A stretch of DNA of 64,000 nt. It comes from Limisalsivibrio acetivorans. GTDB taxonomy: Bacteria; Chrysiogenota; Deferribacteres; Deferribacterales; Geovibrionaceae. Positions 1 to 9,803 of this stretch are shown piece after piece. The position numbers and the translations under genes are program-made. The notes under the pieces were generated by a model. It had not been told where the DNA came from. It ran no database searches and saw only the letters and a list, made by a program, of their open reading frames with translations. The stretch's first letter is position 1. Each line of letters begins with the position of its first letter. The stretch is from positions 1,375,407 through 1,439,406 of the forward strand of contig NZ_ATWF01000001.1 of NCBI RefSeq assembly GCF_000421105.1, written 5' to 3'.

Positions 1-36
1 CACGCTGTAGATAACTACTAAGGTCGCTACTCAACA

Positions 37-445
37 GGCTTCCATGGATGGAAGCCCTGAAGGCGGAGTTAAATTGAATTTTATTCAATTTATGTAGCCG
101 GAAGTACGAGAGGGCAAAGTTTCTTTGCCCGAACAACAATGGAATTTCCATGGATGGTAAATTCCATAAATAAAATAAAGACTAAGGGGAAATTTTTAGG
201 GAAAACTTTCCCCTTAGAATCCCCTTAAAAACCCATTTTGGGATTTTTATAAAGGTTGAAGCGAATAAAGCCAACCCGGATGTTGGCTCTGAAGGCGAAG
301 CTGAATTTTCCAGATTAATTCAGATGTGGTTTAGTTATACGAAAACTGAGCTGTACAAAAGTATACATTATTGAAGATTAACGACTAGAAATGAGTTTTT
401 GAGGGGTTCTTAAGGGGTGGTTTGTTCCCAAAAAGCACCCCTTAA
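37..445. repeat. Mosaic hairpin repeat array, copy A
   Basis: Non-coding array of short inverted repeats shared with arrays near 30711-31072, 56105-56545 and 57554-57990. In order: stem GGCTTCCAT/ATGGAAGCC (37-56); AAATTGAAT/ATTCAATTT (71-91); GGGCAAAG/CTTTGCCC (112-130); ATGGAATTT/AAATTCCAT around a nested CCATGGATGG (139-167); CTAAGGGGAAA/TTTCCCCTTAG (182-217); AGCCAAC/GTTGGCT (269-288); CTGAATT/AATTCAG (301-323); TTAAGGGGTG/CACCCCTTAA (410-445). The last block is the reverse complement of a block in the 56105 array, so modules are shuffled and inverted. No protein is supported here. Function unknown; a REP/BIME-like family is the nearest analogy. Confidence 0.85.
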
Positions 446-506
446 ATAGCTATTGTTCAGTAGACACAGACTTCTTTAAGACATTTCACAGGCTTAAATG
501 TCACTA

Positions 507-2498
507 TCAATCGCTAAACTTTAATGCGATCTCGGCAAAATCCGACTCGATCTCCAAAAAGGCATCCACCAGCTCAGGATCAAAGTGCGTTCCTCTCCCC
601 TCTTTGATAATGGACATAGCCTTTTCATGCCCCATCGGCGCCTTATAGTGCCTCTTTGAGATGAGCGCATCGTAAACATCTGCAATGGCCATAAGCCTCC
701 CCGCAAGGGGTATCTCAGCACCCTTCAGGCCTCTGGGGTAACCGCTTCCGTCCCACTTTTCATGATGTGTATATGCTATATCCGCAGCCATACGCAGGAA
801 CTCGTTTTCTGGAATCTTTTCCTGCGCACCGTGTATGATGTTGAGGCCGTAGACAGCATGCTTCTTCATCTCCTCAAACTCAGCCTCATCGAGCCTCCCC
901 GGCTTCAGCAATATATTATCCGGAACCCCAACCTTGCCGATATCGTGCATGGGCGCAGAGATATACAACAGCTCTATATACCTCTTGGTCAATATCTTTT
1001 TATACTCGGGTTTGTCGCTCATATGCTCTGCGAGACGTTTCACATAATTCTGCGTACGGATAATGTGCGCACCCGTTTCCGGATCCCTCGTTTCAGCAAC
1101 GGTGGCCATACTCTCGATGGCCGCCTCATGGGTTCTGGCTAGAATATTTGCCCACTGCAGAGAACGGCGCATCTCTATGGAATAGTTCAGTGATATTGAA
1201 ATAAGGAATACTGCGAATAATGCCACAACGACAGCTAAGGGGGATACATACATATGCGTGTGCTCCAAAAGCAGAAGGGAACCTGAAAGCACCAAGCCCA
1301 GTCCAACGGGGAGTGTGAGGGCTGTAATGGCATTATTCCGAAATGAAAGAGCAAGGGAGACGATAAGACTGAAGAATAGAATAAGCCCAATCTCCAGATC
1401 TCTACCCCATTTGGGGATACTGAAAAAGTCTCTGTTTATCAGGTTGTCAACAAATGTGGCATGCACCTCAACACCCGGGAAATAGAGGGTTCCCGCTACA
1501 TTATGAAGGTCGTTAAGCCCGACAGCTGTGGAGCCTATGAAAACGATCTTCCCCCTTATGTCTTCGGGTTTGTAGTCTCCTGTGAGTATATCAACTGCGG
1601 ATATGTAATTGTAGAAACCCTTCTCACCTTTGATATTAAAGAGCACGTTCCCATGCTTATCAACGGGAATCTTCCTTCCCCAGACCTTTACGAAATATCC
1701 TCTGGAATCCTCGCCAATCTCAATACTGTTTTTCTCCTGCATGCTCAGGAACGTTGCAAGGGCGAGGCTCGGATAATAATCCCCGTTATATTTTGCAAGA
1801 AGCGGCAACCTTCGGAGTGCGCCATCCCTGTCCCGGAAGGCGTTAAAGAAGCCCTTATACTCTGCCGACTGGGAAAATACTTTTCTGTTGCAGAGAAATC
1901 CTTTCGCCCGATAAGGTTCAGGAAGAACGCCCTTCCCCTCAATAACATTCAGAGGATGGAGGATGCAGTTGGTGTCGGGGTACTGATAGTCCGAAAAGAA
2001 GAAATTGCTCAGGATAAAAGGTCCACCGTCGATAACCTGAGCAAGGAGTTTATCATTATCCTTGAGCTCTTCGGGCAGACCTTCCACCTCAATATCAATA
2101 CCAAATTCATGCTTGTATGCATCTTTGATGCTTGTTATTGATGTTCTATCCTGCTCGGAGAAAACAATATCGAGCCCCACAGCAGCCGCACCGCTGTTCC
2201 GGAGGTGCATAAGCAGGCGGGCCATTCTGTAACGGGGCCACGGCCACTGCCCTGCGGAGCTGAGGGTTTCGTCATCGATATCAACGATAACAATGGATTT
2301 ACTGGTATCCTTATCCTCCACAAGGGAGGTGAATAGGTCGTAGATCTTGTAATCCGCAATCCTGTAAACGGAAAAGCCGGAGCCGGATACAAGTATAATA
2401 ACAGCTGCAGTGATAACCGAGCTTAATACAAGCAACCACCTCTGAACACTTTTTCTCAGAAACACAGAATCGGCAGAATCTTCCTTTCTATCTCCCAT
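507..2498 (-). CDS. CHASE2 sensor with HD-GYP domain (probable c-di-GMP phosphodiesterase)
   Basis: 663 aa inner-membrane signalling protein. One N-terminal membrane segment (about residues 20-40) leads into a periplasmic CHASE2 domain (about 45-345), followed by three membrane helices (about 365-440) and a cytoplasmic HD-GYP domain (about 455-655). The HD-GYP hallmarks are visible: HDIGKVGVPD, HHEKWDGSGYP and DVYDAL. HD-GYP proteins hydrolyse c-di-GMP to pGpG/GMP; that activity is inferred. It is the last gene of a three-gene minus-strand run with OmpA-lipoprotein and FecR genes. CHASE2 proteins are often found beside FecR and OmpA proteins, though usually with adenylate cyclase output, so HD-GYP output is a variation. 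Stimulus unknown. Confidence 0.9.
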   Translation of the reverse strand: MGDRKEDSADSVFLRKSVQRWLLVLSSVITAAVIILVSGSGFSVYRIADYKIYDLFTSLVEDKDTSKSIVIVDIDDETLSSAGQWPWPRYRMARLLMHLRNSGAAAVGLDIVFSEQDRTSITSIKDAYKHEFGIDIEVEGLPEELKDNDKLLAQVIDGGPFILSNFFFSDYQYPDTNCILHPLNVIEGKGVLPEPYRAKGFLCNRKVFSQSAEYKGFFNAFRDRDGALRRLPLLAKYNGDYYPSLALATFLSMQEKNSIEIGEDSRGYFVKVWGRKIPVDKHGNVLFNIKGEKGFYNYISAVDILTGDYKPEDIRGKIVFIGSTAVGLNDLHNVAGTLYFPGVEVHATFVDNLINRDFFSIPKWGRDLEIGLILFFSLIVSLALSFRNNAITALTLPVGLGLVLSGSLLLLEHTHMYVSPLAVVVALFAVFLISISLNYSIEMRRSLQWANILARTHEAAIESMATVAETRDPETGAHIIRTQNYVKRLAEHMSDKPEYKKILTKRYIELLYISAPMHDIGKVGVPDNILLKPGRLDEAEFEEMKKHAVYGLNIIHGAQEKIPENEFLRMAADIAYTHHEKWDGSGYPRGLKGAEIPLAGRLMAIADVYDALISKRHYKAPMGHEKAMSIIKEGRGTHFDPELVDAFLEIESDFAEIALKFSD

Positions 2499-2518
2499 AA
2501 TAACAAGACCCGGCAGAG

Positions 2519-3118
2519 TTACCGGATCATAACCTCAACACGCCTGTTTCTCGGCTCACTCACATCATCCTCGGTCTGGATAAGCAGATCGTTCTCACCG
2601 TGGGATTCCACATGAAGCTTCCTGATATCGAGCCCTTCCTCTGCAAGGATATCATAAACCGCCTGGGCCCTCTGTTTGGAGAGCAGAACGTTATAATCCG
2701 CTGGCCCCATGGTGTCGCTGTGGCCTATGAGGCTCACCTCACTTGGTTCCCTCTTTCGGGCTTCTTCAATGATAACTGGTATAAGCTTCTCGGACTCGTC
2801 TGTGAGGTAGATGGAGGCATGCTTGAAGTAAAGTGTATAGCTTACGGGTTTGGGAGGTTGAGATGCCTTCAGCTCTTCAATGCTGTTGTTTATACCCTGA
2901 TCCTTGGCGACCTTCGGTTTTGAGGGATTCCAGCTTTCAAAGCGCACAACGGTTCTTTCCCCAGCCTTGGAGAGTGTTCTGCTTCCACCCTCTGTACTCT
3001 TAACATCCACACTCCCGACATTCCCTTCGGAATCGGGGAGGAGCACAACGGTTGTTTTCTTGGTACATCCGGCGAGGAGTGCCGATGATACAATGATCAT
3101 TATCAGAAAAAGTCTCAT
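2519..3118 (-). CDS. OmpA-family peptidoglycan-binding lipoprotein
   Basis: 199 aa. The signal peptide ends in lipobox LLAGC, so the mature protein is lipidated at about Cys18. The C-terminal half (about 95-199) is an OmpA_C domain, with the characteristic GHSDTMG segment and a terminal NRRVEVMIR. This domain binds diaminopimelate in peptidoglycan. The middle is a low-complexity linker. It starts just after the FecR stop (3121) and is 20 bp upstream of the CHASE2/HD-GYP start, consistent with one transcript. Likely an outer-membrane lipoprotein anchoring the envelope or presenting a signal to the CHASE2 sensor; the latter is inference. Confidence 0.9.
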   Translation of the reverse strand: MRLFLIMIIVSSALLAGCTKKTTVVLLPDSEGNVGSVDVKSTEGGSRTLSKAGERTVVRFESWNPSKPKVAKDQGINNSIEELKASQPPKPVSYTLYFKHASIYLTDESEKLIPVIIEEARKREPSEVSLIGHSDTMGPADYNVLLSKQRAQAVYDILAEEGLDIRKLHVESHGENDLLIQTEDDVSEPRNRRVEVMIR

Positions 3119-3120
3119 AT

Positions 3121-3558
3121 CTACTCCACTTCCACGTAAAATCTGGTTCCCCTTATGCCTATGGTGGCCTTGGGGGTTCTGAACTTAACAGCACCGGGCT
3201 CAAGCTTGCCCAGCTTACCGGAGTCATATATTGCAGAGCCTTTTTTCATCAATACATCAAAGGCATACTCTTTGTCTTTGGGTTCGAATACGTAGTTGTT
3301 CAGAAAGAGTTCACTGGAAGGACCTATGGTTACTAGGGTGCTATCGACAAAAATAATACCTACAGCGGAAGCGGAAGACGTTTTAACAAGATCACCCTTC
3401 TCCAAACGCAGACCGAGTTCAGCATCTATCACATTTTCCCCTCTTGTGACAGTAGCCTCCCCCTTAAGGGTTTTCACATTACCTATATACCCATCCTCCG
3501 CCTGCACCCCAATGGAAAACAGGAATACAATAAGAAGGGCAAATATTTGCTTTTTCAT
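3121..3558 (-). CDS. Exported FecR-domain protein
   Basis: 145 aa with a clear signal peptide ending IGVQA. The mature part is a short FecR domain: VTRGENVIDAELGLRLEKGD, then a segment resembling GTRFYVEVE near the end. It lacks the N-terminal anti-sigma helix and membrane span of classical FecR, so it is a periplasmic stand-alone version. ATG has a strong GGGAGG Shine-Dalgarno sequence. First gene of the FecR-OmpA-CHASE2 operon, which suggests a periplasmic partner of the CHASE2 sensor. Ligand unknown. Confidence 0.88.
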   Translation of the reverse strand: MKKQIFALLIVFLFSIGVQAEDGYIGNVKTLKGEATVTRGENVIDAELGLRLEKGDLVKTSSASAVGIIFVDSTLVTIGPSSELFLNNYVFEPKDKEYAFDVLMKKGSAIYDSGKLGKLEPGAVKFRTPKATIGIRGTRFYVEVE

Positions 3559-3749
3559 AACAGCCTCCCGTAGGCAAATCAGGCATTAATACTATAATAG
3601 TACAAACTCCATGAGTTAACAACGGAATAGGCTCGGACAAAAGAGTACATATCTGTTTTTTTCTTCATCAGCAGAAGATTATAGTTGATTTATCGTCCCA
3701 ATAAACGCATCTTATCTTTTGCTCGAGAATCAACATACCGGTGAGATGA

Positions 3750-5105
3750 TTGAAAGATAAATACGAAGAGATGAACCGCCGCGAATACGGCAGGCTGTAC
3801 GACTATATCCCCTTTGCGGATCCGGCAAAGGCTGGGGAACTGAACGCCGAAAGAAACCGGCTTTTAGAAAGGCTCGCAGGAAAGATTGAGTTGGGCTTCG
3901 GTGGAACCAAAGGGGACTGTGCGAACCTGTCAAACGGTTGCAGGCTATGCGGCGAGGGGCTCTGGTCATGTCTTTTCATAAACGGTGAGTGTAACGCAAG
4001 GTGTTTCTACTGCCCGGCACCGCAGGATGAGCCATACCCGCCGGGAACGAACTCTGTAACCTTCAACTCCCCCGATGAATACGTTGCATACCTGCGGGAG
4101 TTCGGCTTCAAAGGGGTCAGCATAAGTGGCGGCGAACCGCTTCTTACACCGGAGCGTACCCTGTCATACATTTCCGCCGTGCGCAGAGAGTTCCCGGAAA
4201 TGTATATCTGGATGTACACCAACGGCATCCTGCTCACCAAAGAGCGTGCCGAAGAGCTGAGGGATGCGGGACTGGACGAGCTTCGCTTCGACATCGGAGC
4301 CACATCGTACTCGCTGGACAACCTTAAAAAGGCCGTTGGTGTAATCCCCGTTGTAACAGTGGAGATCCCGTCGGTACCCGAAGAGAAGGATACGATCAAG
4401 GAGAGGATGCGGGAGCTTGCCAAGCTCGGCGTGAATCACCTGAACCTCCATCAGCTGAGACTTACACCCCATAACGCAGAAAAGCTTCTGAGGCGTGATT
4501 ACACCTATGCCGAGGAGGAGCGTGTGGTTGTTATCGAATCGGAGATTACTGCTCTGGAGCTCATGCTCTTCAGTATCGAAGAGGGGCTTGGTCTCCCTGT
4601 CAACTACTGTTCGTTCCCGTACAAAAACCGTTATCAGGGGCTTGCCGCCAGAAAACGTTCTGCGGGATATATGCTCAGGGAATATGAGGAGATCACAGAA
4701 AACGGCTACATACGACTGATACGCCTCGATGCGGATCCTGAAACACTGAAGAGAACCGCAGAGAACGCCGATGATCCGGAGGAGTTTCTCATCGCACCGG
4801 ACGGCTTAAGCCTATATGCCCACCCCGAACTGCTCAGGGGGGTATCGCTGAACGATGCCGAACTGAATATATCGTACTACTCCGCCAGACAACTTCAAAG
4901 CGTCAGCTATAAGCATCCTTTCAGGACAATACCCCTGTCGGATGAGAAGAATGTTGTTATAGAAAGATTCCAGGTCACCAGAGAATTCAAGGCTAACGGA
5001 AGGGAGTTTGCAGATTTTGTATTGGGAAGAACGGACAAGCTCCCCGACGAACTCAGGGAGCTTGAGATCTTCGAAAAAACGCCAAAGGGCCTGCTGGAAT
5101 ACTAG
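3750..5105 (+). CDS. Radical SAM protein of unknown function
   Basis: About 451 aa if it starts at TTG 3750; ATG 3771 is an alternative that removes seven residues. The radical SAM cluster motif is CNARCFYC (CX3CX2C) near residue 88, with the SAM-binding GGEP motif (SISGGEPLLTP) downstream. Just before the cluster lies an extra Cys-rich stretch (DCANLSNGCRLCGEGLWSC) that could bind a second cluster or zinc. It resembles PFL-activase-like radical SAM proteins in general shape, but I do not recognise a subfamily. The stop codon overlaps the convergent DUF1566 gene by 4 bp (CTAG). Function unknown. Confidence 0.85.
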   Translation: MKDKYEEMNRREYGRLYDYIPFADPAKAGELNAERNRLLERLAGKIELGFGGTKGDCANLSNGCRLCGEGLWSCLFINGECNARCFYCPAPQDEPYPPGTNSVTFNSPDEYVAYLREFGFKGVSISGGEPLLTPERTLSYISAVRREFPEMYIWMYTNGILLTKERAEELRDAGLDELRFDIGATSYSLDNLKKAVGVIPVVTVEIPSVPEEKDTIKERMRELAKLGVNHLNLHQLRLTPHNAEKLLRRDYTYAEEERVVVIESEITALELMLFSIEEGLGLPVNYCSFPYKNRYQGLAARKRSAGYMLREYEEITENGYIRLIRLDADPETLKRTAENADDPEEFLIAPDGLSLYAHPELLRGVSLNDAELNISYYSARQLQSVSYKHPFRTIPLSDEKNVVIERFQVTREFKANGREFADFVLGRTDKLPDELRELEIFEKTPKGLLEY

Positions 5106-6439
5106 CCAGCATCACGCACACAGCGCACCATGTTGTCGATACGCTGTATATCCCCCTGGGGACCTTTATAGTAGAAGGTATCCCCCTCATAATCGAGGGC
5201 GGTCTCTGCACCCTCACCGTTTTCAGTCTGTTTGCTGTTGCTCCTCTGTGCTCCTGCTCCGTGGACATCCATAATATTCCCGTTCATATATCCGAGGGCC
5301 CTGCCGAAGGATACATAGGAGCCTGAACGTCCGTTCCCGCCGTAGGAGGCGTGGGTGGTACTGCTCCAGTAGTAGCCCCAGTCCGTTGCACCCTCCTCGT
5401 TAAGAAAGGATGTGGAGGAAAACACAGGGTCGATGGCTGCACTCCCCGTGGTATCGGGTGATCTGCTGTAGTCCACCAGGGTTTGAAGCTCCTTTACATT
5501 CGGGAGCCTCCAGTCCGAATAGCCTGCCGTTGAAGCGGATTCGCAGGTACTCACAGCATCCTCAAAGCTTGATGAGGCACTGTCCCCCCTCTGCCACATA
5601 AGGCCCGTAGCACTGTCGGTAACCGTTCCGTCACCGTTATCGGTGTAGCTGTTTTTGCCGTAATCCCCGTTACCTCGAACGCATGAAAGATAGAAGAGCT
5701 TGTCCCCGCCCCCAATCGCAACGGGATACCCTTTTATCCTGCCATCTACGAAGTTAACGCCGAATACCGTTTCATCCCCGTTCATGGTGGTGTACACGTA
5801 TTTAGTGGAGGAGATGTACTGGCCATCGATGAGCCGTTCGCCATTGTCCTGATCCCCGAAGGTTCTTGAGAATGAGCCGTCTATGAAGAGATCCAGCCCC
5901 TCGGTGTCTGTGCCAGTGTATGATGTGGGGTCTGTTCCTGTGAAAAGTATGAGAGAATACAGGGTTTTTATATCTGGAAGCCGCCAGTCGGAATATCCGC
6001 CAAGTTCAAGCTCAGCGCAGTAGGTTACAGCATCATCGTAGCTCAGCTTATCGTCAACGTCTGCCAGGTCGCCGTCGTCGTCAAGATCCGTACTCTGCAT
6101 CCACATAAGCCCCGTAACCTTGTCCGTAACAATCCCTCCGGTGACTGTATATGATGGCTGATTCCCTGTGTAGTCAGCATCGTAGCCTTTACCTGAACAC
6201 GGTTCAGAGTTGCCCGAAGATGAGTCGTAACAGCCCGTCTGTCCCGTATCCACAACGGGATATGTGAGCTGAACAGTGTCGTTGTCATCAATTACGGTAT
6301 CGTTATCATCATCGATTACAGTCTCGTTATCGTCATCCACAAAACCGCCACCCTCCGAGGAGCCTCCCCCTCCCCCGCCTCCACAGGCAAGGATAAAAAC
6401 TCCTATCAGAAGAACAATAAGAACAGTGCGTAGCTTCAT
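5102..6439 (-). CDS. DUF1566 (Lcl C-terminal) lipoprotein
   Basis: 445 aa from ATG 6439, chosen for the perfect AGGAGG at spacing 6; an upstream in-frame ATG at 6466 has no ribosome site. Lipoprotein signal ending ILACGGGGGGG, then an Asp/Asn-rich linker with repeated DDDN(D/E)TVID units, then two DUF1566 modules. Each has the diagnostic GLMW segment and a later WRLP segment (about 115-215 and 265-445). Lcl/DUF1566 domains are surface proteins, some linked to adhesion or collagen-like partners; the role here is unknown. The repeated DDDN linker resembles calcium-binding spacer repeats. A 22-bp palindrome lies 37 bp upstream of the start. Confidence 0.85.
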   Translation of the reverse strand: MKLRTVLIVLLIGVFILACGGGGGGGSSEGGGFVDDDNETVIDDDNDTVIDDNDTVQLTYPVVDTGQTGCYDSSSGNSEPCSGKGYDADYTGNQPSYTVTGGIVTDKVTGLMWMQSTDLDDDGDLADVDDKLSYDDAVTYCAELELGGYSDWRLPDIKTLYSLILFTGTDPTSYTGTDTEGLDLFIDGSFSRTFGDQDNGERLIDGQYISSTKYVYTTMNGDETVFGVNFVDGRIKGYPVAIGGGDKLFYLSCVRGNGDYGKNSYTDNGDGTVTDSATGLMWQRGDSASSSFEDAVSTCESASTAGYSDWRLPNVKELQTLVDYSRSPDTTGSAAIDPVFSSTSFLNEEGATDWGYYWSSTTHASYGGNGRSGSYVSFGRALGYMNGNIMDVHGAGAQRSNSKQTENGEGAETALDYEGDTFYYKGPQGDIQRIDNMVRCVRDAG

Positions 6440-6475
6440 ACAGCACCTCCTCGTATTGATAATCAATTATACCAG

Positions 6476-6497
6476 ATTCGACACATATGTGTCGAAT
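6476..6497. promoter_or_regulatory. Perfect 22-bp palindrome, candidate operator
   Basis: Two arms of ATTCGACACAT meet head to head with no mismatch and no spacer. It sits in the divergent region between the DUF1566 gene (start 6439, -) and the large lipoprotein gene (start 6682, +). It contains the core CACATATGT, which recurs twice upstream of the rhodanese operon (14941, 15128). A dimeric regulator site is the simplest reading. No sign of a terminator (no T-tract). Confidence 0.5.
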
Positions 6498-6681
6498 TCC
6501 TCATTGAAGCTTTTTAAGTACTGCTTAATTATAAAATTTCAGTCATTTTTTACTCTTTCTTATAAGTACTTAATTTGAATATATATTCATGTTCGCCAGA
6601 TTGAGTTGACATTAAGTTGCAGTAAAGTATAGGATTATAATCAATAGTTAAAAAACAATATACTAAAAGGAGATATCTGTT

Positions 6682-9600
6682 ATGGGGGTTTTAAGGCATT
6701 ACTGCAGAAACTGTATAAGTTTCGTACTCGTACTCATTCTAAGCGTATTCCTATATTCCTGCGGAGCCATAGAGGGTGAATCCGGCTCGGGAACAACCAT
6801 TAAGGGAACAGCCGCAGACGATCCGCTTACAGGAGCCAATGTAAGCGTATACGACGATAACGGTGAGTTCCTCGGGGGCGACATCACCGGTTCAGCCGGT
6901 GAATATTCCATAGACGTCCACGACAGGGAGCTTTACGAACTGTATGTGGACGGAGGCACCATAGCAGGAAAGTCCTTCGAAAGCACATTCCGAAACATCT
7001 GTACCAAGAGCTCGGACTGCGATGCAACACCGCTCACCACGCTTGCAGTTGAGATAATGGAGACCTACGGCATGTCCTGGGCAAACGCCAAAGACAAAGC
7101 TCACAGAGCCATCGGGCTTGACATAGACGACGGAGACCCCTTCGCACTCGATGCCGAAGGCAACCCCATTGAGGGATTTGAACCAGCTCTTGAGTACCTC
7201 CGTAGCGAGATGGACAATGGAACGGATGTTGACAACTGGATCGCAAACGTCATGGATAATATGACAGAGCCCTACAATGGAACTGTGACCGGAACAGCCT
7301 CTATCTCTGAAGCTTTGTCGGGGGCTGAGTTAAAGCTTTATATCGGCGACAGCTCCTTTTCTGCCCAAAGCGACTATAATGGCAGCTGGAAATTCTCCGG
7401 CGGGATGGCGCTGGATAAACCTTTCCGTCTGGTGACAAGCGGAGGAACACTTGATGGAGAATCCTTCGATGGAAGCCTTTCCGCATACGTCCCCTTCATG
7501 GAGTTCGGGAATACCGATGAAGAGAACAGCGGGCTCACAAAGGATATAAACATAAATATTTTCACAACGCTTGTGGACAGGCTTATGCTGGATACGGGGA
7601 TCGATTACGAGTCTGCCAAGGATTCTGTAAGAAGGTTTTTCGCCATACCAAAGGAGGCCGACCTGAGCGATAAGGCCGTAATAGATGAATTCTTATCTCC
7701 AGAGTGGTTTGAAACCGCCTCCGAGGATAACTACGGCTTCGATTTCCTAGCCGAAAGCATGGTTGAGGATATGGACACCGAGTCAAGACTGCTCTCGACG
7801 GCTAATAAGGTTGGCGGTGATTACCGTCTCATTAAGGCAAGCTTCGGCACAAAGATCTTTGACGGTGTCGTGGGGGGACTTGCCAGTGGAGCCATCGGTT
7901 TTGCCCTGAGCACAGCCTTCCAGTATCTCGCCCCCGCCATGGGGATAGAAACCAAAGAGGCGAAGACAGAAAGACTCCTTGAGGAGATTCTCAGCACCCT
8001 CAACGAGGTAAACGAGAAGATCGACAAACTCTCCGACGACACGAAGGAGATTCTGAAAAAGCTCGATTATTACTTCGAGAAGAGCATAGGCCTCGCCGCC
8101 ATAAACCATGCAGAGGTAGCAGCCGCAAAGATCAATTCCTCTTTCAGAGGCTTTCTCTCAGCCAACACCCCTGAAAAGATGGCTCTTTACATGTCCGAAC
8201 TTCCGGATATTGATACGGAGCTCGAGATTATCAATACACTCATGTATGAAAGCGCCCTCGGCACAGATGCAGGGCTCGATCATCTTACGGAATCCTACGC
8301 AAACCTTATGCTCAGAACCGATGATGCCGAGGAGCGTGGACAGATCCTATGGGACAGCTACAAGGCCATCGAAGGCTACTTTACCAGGGTTATGGCGATT
8401 CAGGTTAAAGGCTCTCTGATAATGGTTAATAAGCTTAACTATCGGGACAACAACCTTGGTGTTTTTGCTTCCCATCAGGGTGAACGCTCCTATTACAGCT
8501 CCGGAGAGGACTACATTAACAACGTCCTAAATCCCCGCTTTAAGAAGCAGGCTGAGCATTTCCTTGAGTGTGTGGAACAGCTAGTTGCCGCCAGTGCGGA
8601 TACAAGGACTATGATAGCCGTTGAAGACAGGGGATTCTCCATGTTCCCCAGCACGGTAGACGACGTTTTCTACATGGCGGATCTGATAACTCAGGAGTTC
8701 ATCCCCGAGCACAAAGCCGCCTTCGTTTACCGCATAGCAGGAGATCCGGATATAATAAACAACTACCTGCGTGGACCCAATTCCCATAAATTCAAGAACT
8801 ACACAATCCTTAAGATAAACGGAAAAGGCACACGTTATTACAAGGCAAGAACGCCCGAAGAGAAGGATTTCTACCTCGGCTGGTCGCTTAACAGGAACAG
8901 CCGCTGGGAGTTCACAAAGAACACGAAGATCGCCTTCATCAAGATACGTTTCGACAAGATGGAAGGTTACCTTGAGGCCAAGAAGGACTCCGACTTCCCC
9001 TTCACAAGGATATACATATTTAAAGACAAGGTTGAGGACGTGGTCTTCTTCGACATAGTAGACCCCAGATCAGGAGCAAAAAACCCGGGTGGAGTCCGCT
9101 ATGCAAACTGCCTTGCCGAGGCGAGAACCGTTCCATGGTTCAACTTCGGAAACGATACCGAGGTCCACAAGAGGGAAGGGTCTCACGTTGGAGGATACTC
9201 CCAAGGGTACAGCTCCTTTAATAAAAAGGTTTACATGGAGCACCTCAGCGCTTCTCTGGGAACCAGCTTATTAGCCAAATGGGGTAGGCTCGATACCCAG
9301 CAGGATATGTACATGGAGCTTGTGAACAAAACAGGGTCCAGCTTTACGATGGACTTTGACGGCCTGGTCAACGAGAAGGTTACCACAAACAAGGTCGGTG
9401 ATCCCTGGATGATAATAGATGTTGAACTTCACTGGCAGGTAAAGGCTGGTTCTGAAAACATCTGCTCAAGGGAATTTCAAAGATCGAACTCATCATTTAC
9501 CGAGGTAAAGGGTAACCATGACTGGAGCTATTCCTGTGAAGGTTCTGCAAGGTGGAACAAAGACCAGCAAAGGCAATTATACTTCAGGGCAAGCAGGAAC

Positions 9601-9690
9601 AGGATTGAGTTCTCTGCTAATTCAGTATATTCCAATAGTAGACTGCACACCGAATTCATCACAAAAATGGTGGATTTCGAGTACAGGTAA
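6682..9690 (+). CDS. Large lipoprotein with duplicated N-terminal modules and hydrophobic-helix/coiled-coil core
   Basis: 1002 aa with AAAGGAGA ribosome site. Lipobox LYSC gives a lipidated N-terminus near Cys27. Two similar modules follow (about 38-200 and 203-355). Each has a beta-sandwich-like segment (TGTA/TGTAS...LSGAxx), a GGT(I/L)xGxSF segment, and then a helical segment containing TTL. Around 390-418 is a Gly/Ala-rich hydrophobic stretch (VVGGLASGAIGFALSTAF), then a predicted coiled coil (about 425-460; LNEVNEKIDKLSDDTKEIL). The remainder is mixed, with a beta-rich C-terminus. The hydrophobic hairpin plus long helices is reminiscent of alpha-helical pore-forming toxins, but this is shape only. 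I do not recognise the family. Followed by a strong terminator. Confidence 0.8.
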   Translation: MGVLRHYCRNCISFVLVLILSVFLYSCGAIEGESGSGTTIKGTAADDPLTGANVSVYDDNGEFLGGDITGSAGEYSIDVHDRELYELYVDGGTIAGKSFESTFRNICTKSSDCDATPLTTLAVEIMETYGMSWANAKDKAHRAIGLDIDDGDPFALDAEGNPIEGFEPALEYLRSEMDNGTDVDNWIANVMDNMTEPYNGTVTGTASISEALSGAELKLYIGDSSFSAQSDYNGSWKFSGGMALDKPFRLVTSGGTLDGESFDGSLSAYVPFMEFGNTDEENSGLTKDININIFTTLVDRLMLDTGIDYESAKDSVRRFFAIPKEADLSDKAVIDEFLSPEWFETASEDNYGFDFLAESMVEDMDTESRLLSTANKVGGDYRLIKASFGTKIFDGVVGGLASGAIGFALSTAFQYLAPAMGIETKEAKTERLLEEILSTLNEVNEKIDKLSDDTKEILKKLDYYFEKSIGLAAINHAEVAAAKINSSFRGFLSANTPEKMALYMSELPDIDTELEIINTLMYESALGTDAGLDHLTESYANLMLRTDDAEERGQILWDSYKAIEGYFTRVMAIQVKGSLIMVNKLNYRDNNLGVFASHQGERSYYSSGEDYINNVLNPRFKKQAEHFLECVEQLVAASADTRTMIAVEDRGFSMFPSTVDDVFYMADLITQEFIPEHKAAFVYRIAGDPDIINNYLRGPNSHKFKNYTILKINGKGTRYYKARTPEEKDFYLGWSLNRNSRWEFTKNTKIAFIKIRFDKMEGYLEAKKDSDFPFTRIYIFKDKVEDVVFFDIVDPRSGAKNPGGVRYANCLAEARTVPWFNFGNDTEVHKREGSHVGGYSQGYSSFNKKVYMEHLSASLGTSLLAKWGRLDTQQDMYMELVNKTGSSFTMDFDGLVNEKVTTNKVGDPWMIIDVELHWQVKAGSENICSREFQRSNSSFTEVKGNHDWSYSCEGSARWNKDQQRQLYFRASRNRIEFSANSVYSNSRLHTEFITKMVDFEYR

Positions 9691-9716
9691 ACACAATCAA
9701 TAACAAAACGCTTAAA

Positions 9717-9747
9717 GGGCCGTTCAGTAATGGACGGCCTTTTTTTA
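9717..9747 (+). terminator. Rho-independent terminator after the large lipoprotein gene
   Basis: Stem GGCCGT/ACGGCC with a 10-nt loop, followed by eight T residues, 27 bp after the stop codon at 9690. Confidence 0.88.
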
Positions 9748-9803
9748 TACCATAACCTGTGCTTTACTCCGTTGATACTATCCTTGCAAGCGAGGGGGAA
9801 ACC

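Noticed and set aside
37-445. CRISPR array
   Set aside because: Repeat units vary in length and orientation, spacing is irregular, and there are no cas genes.
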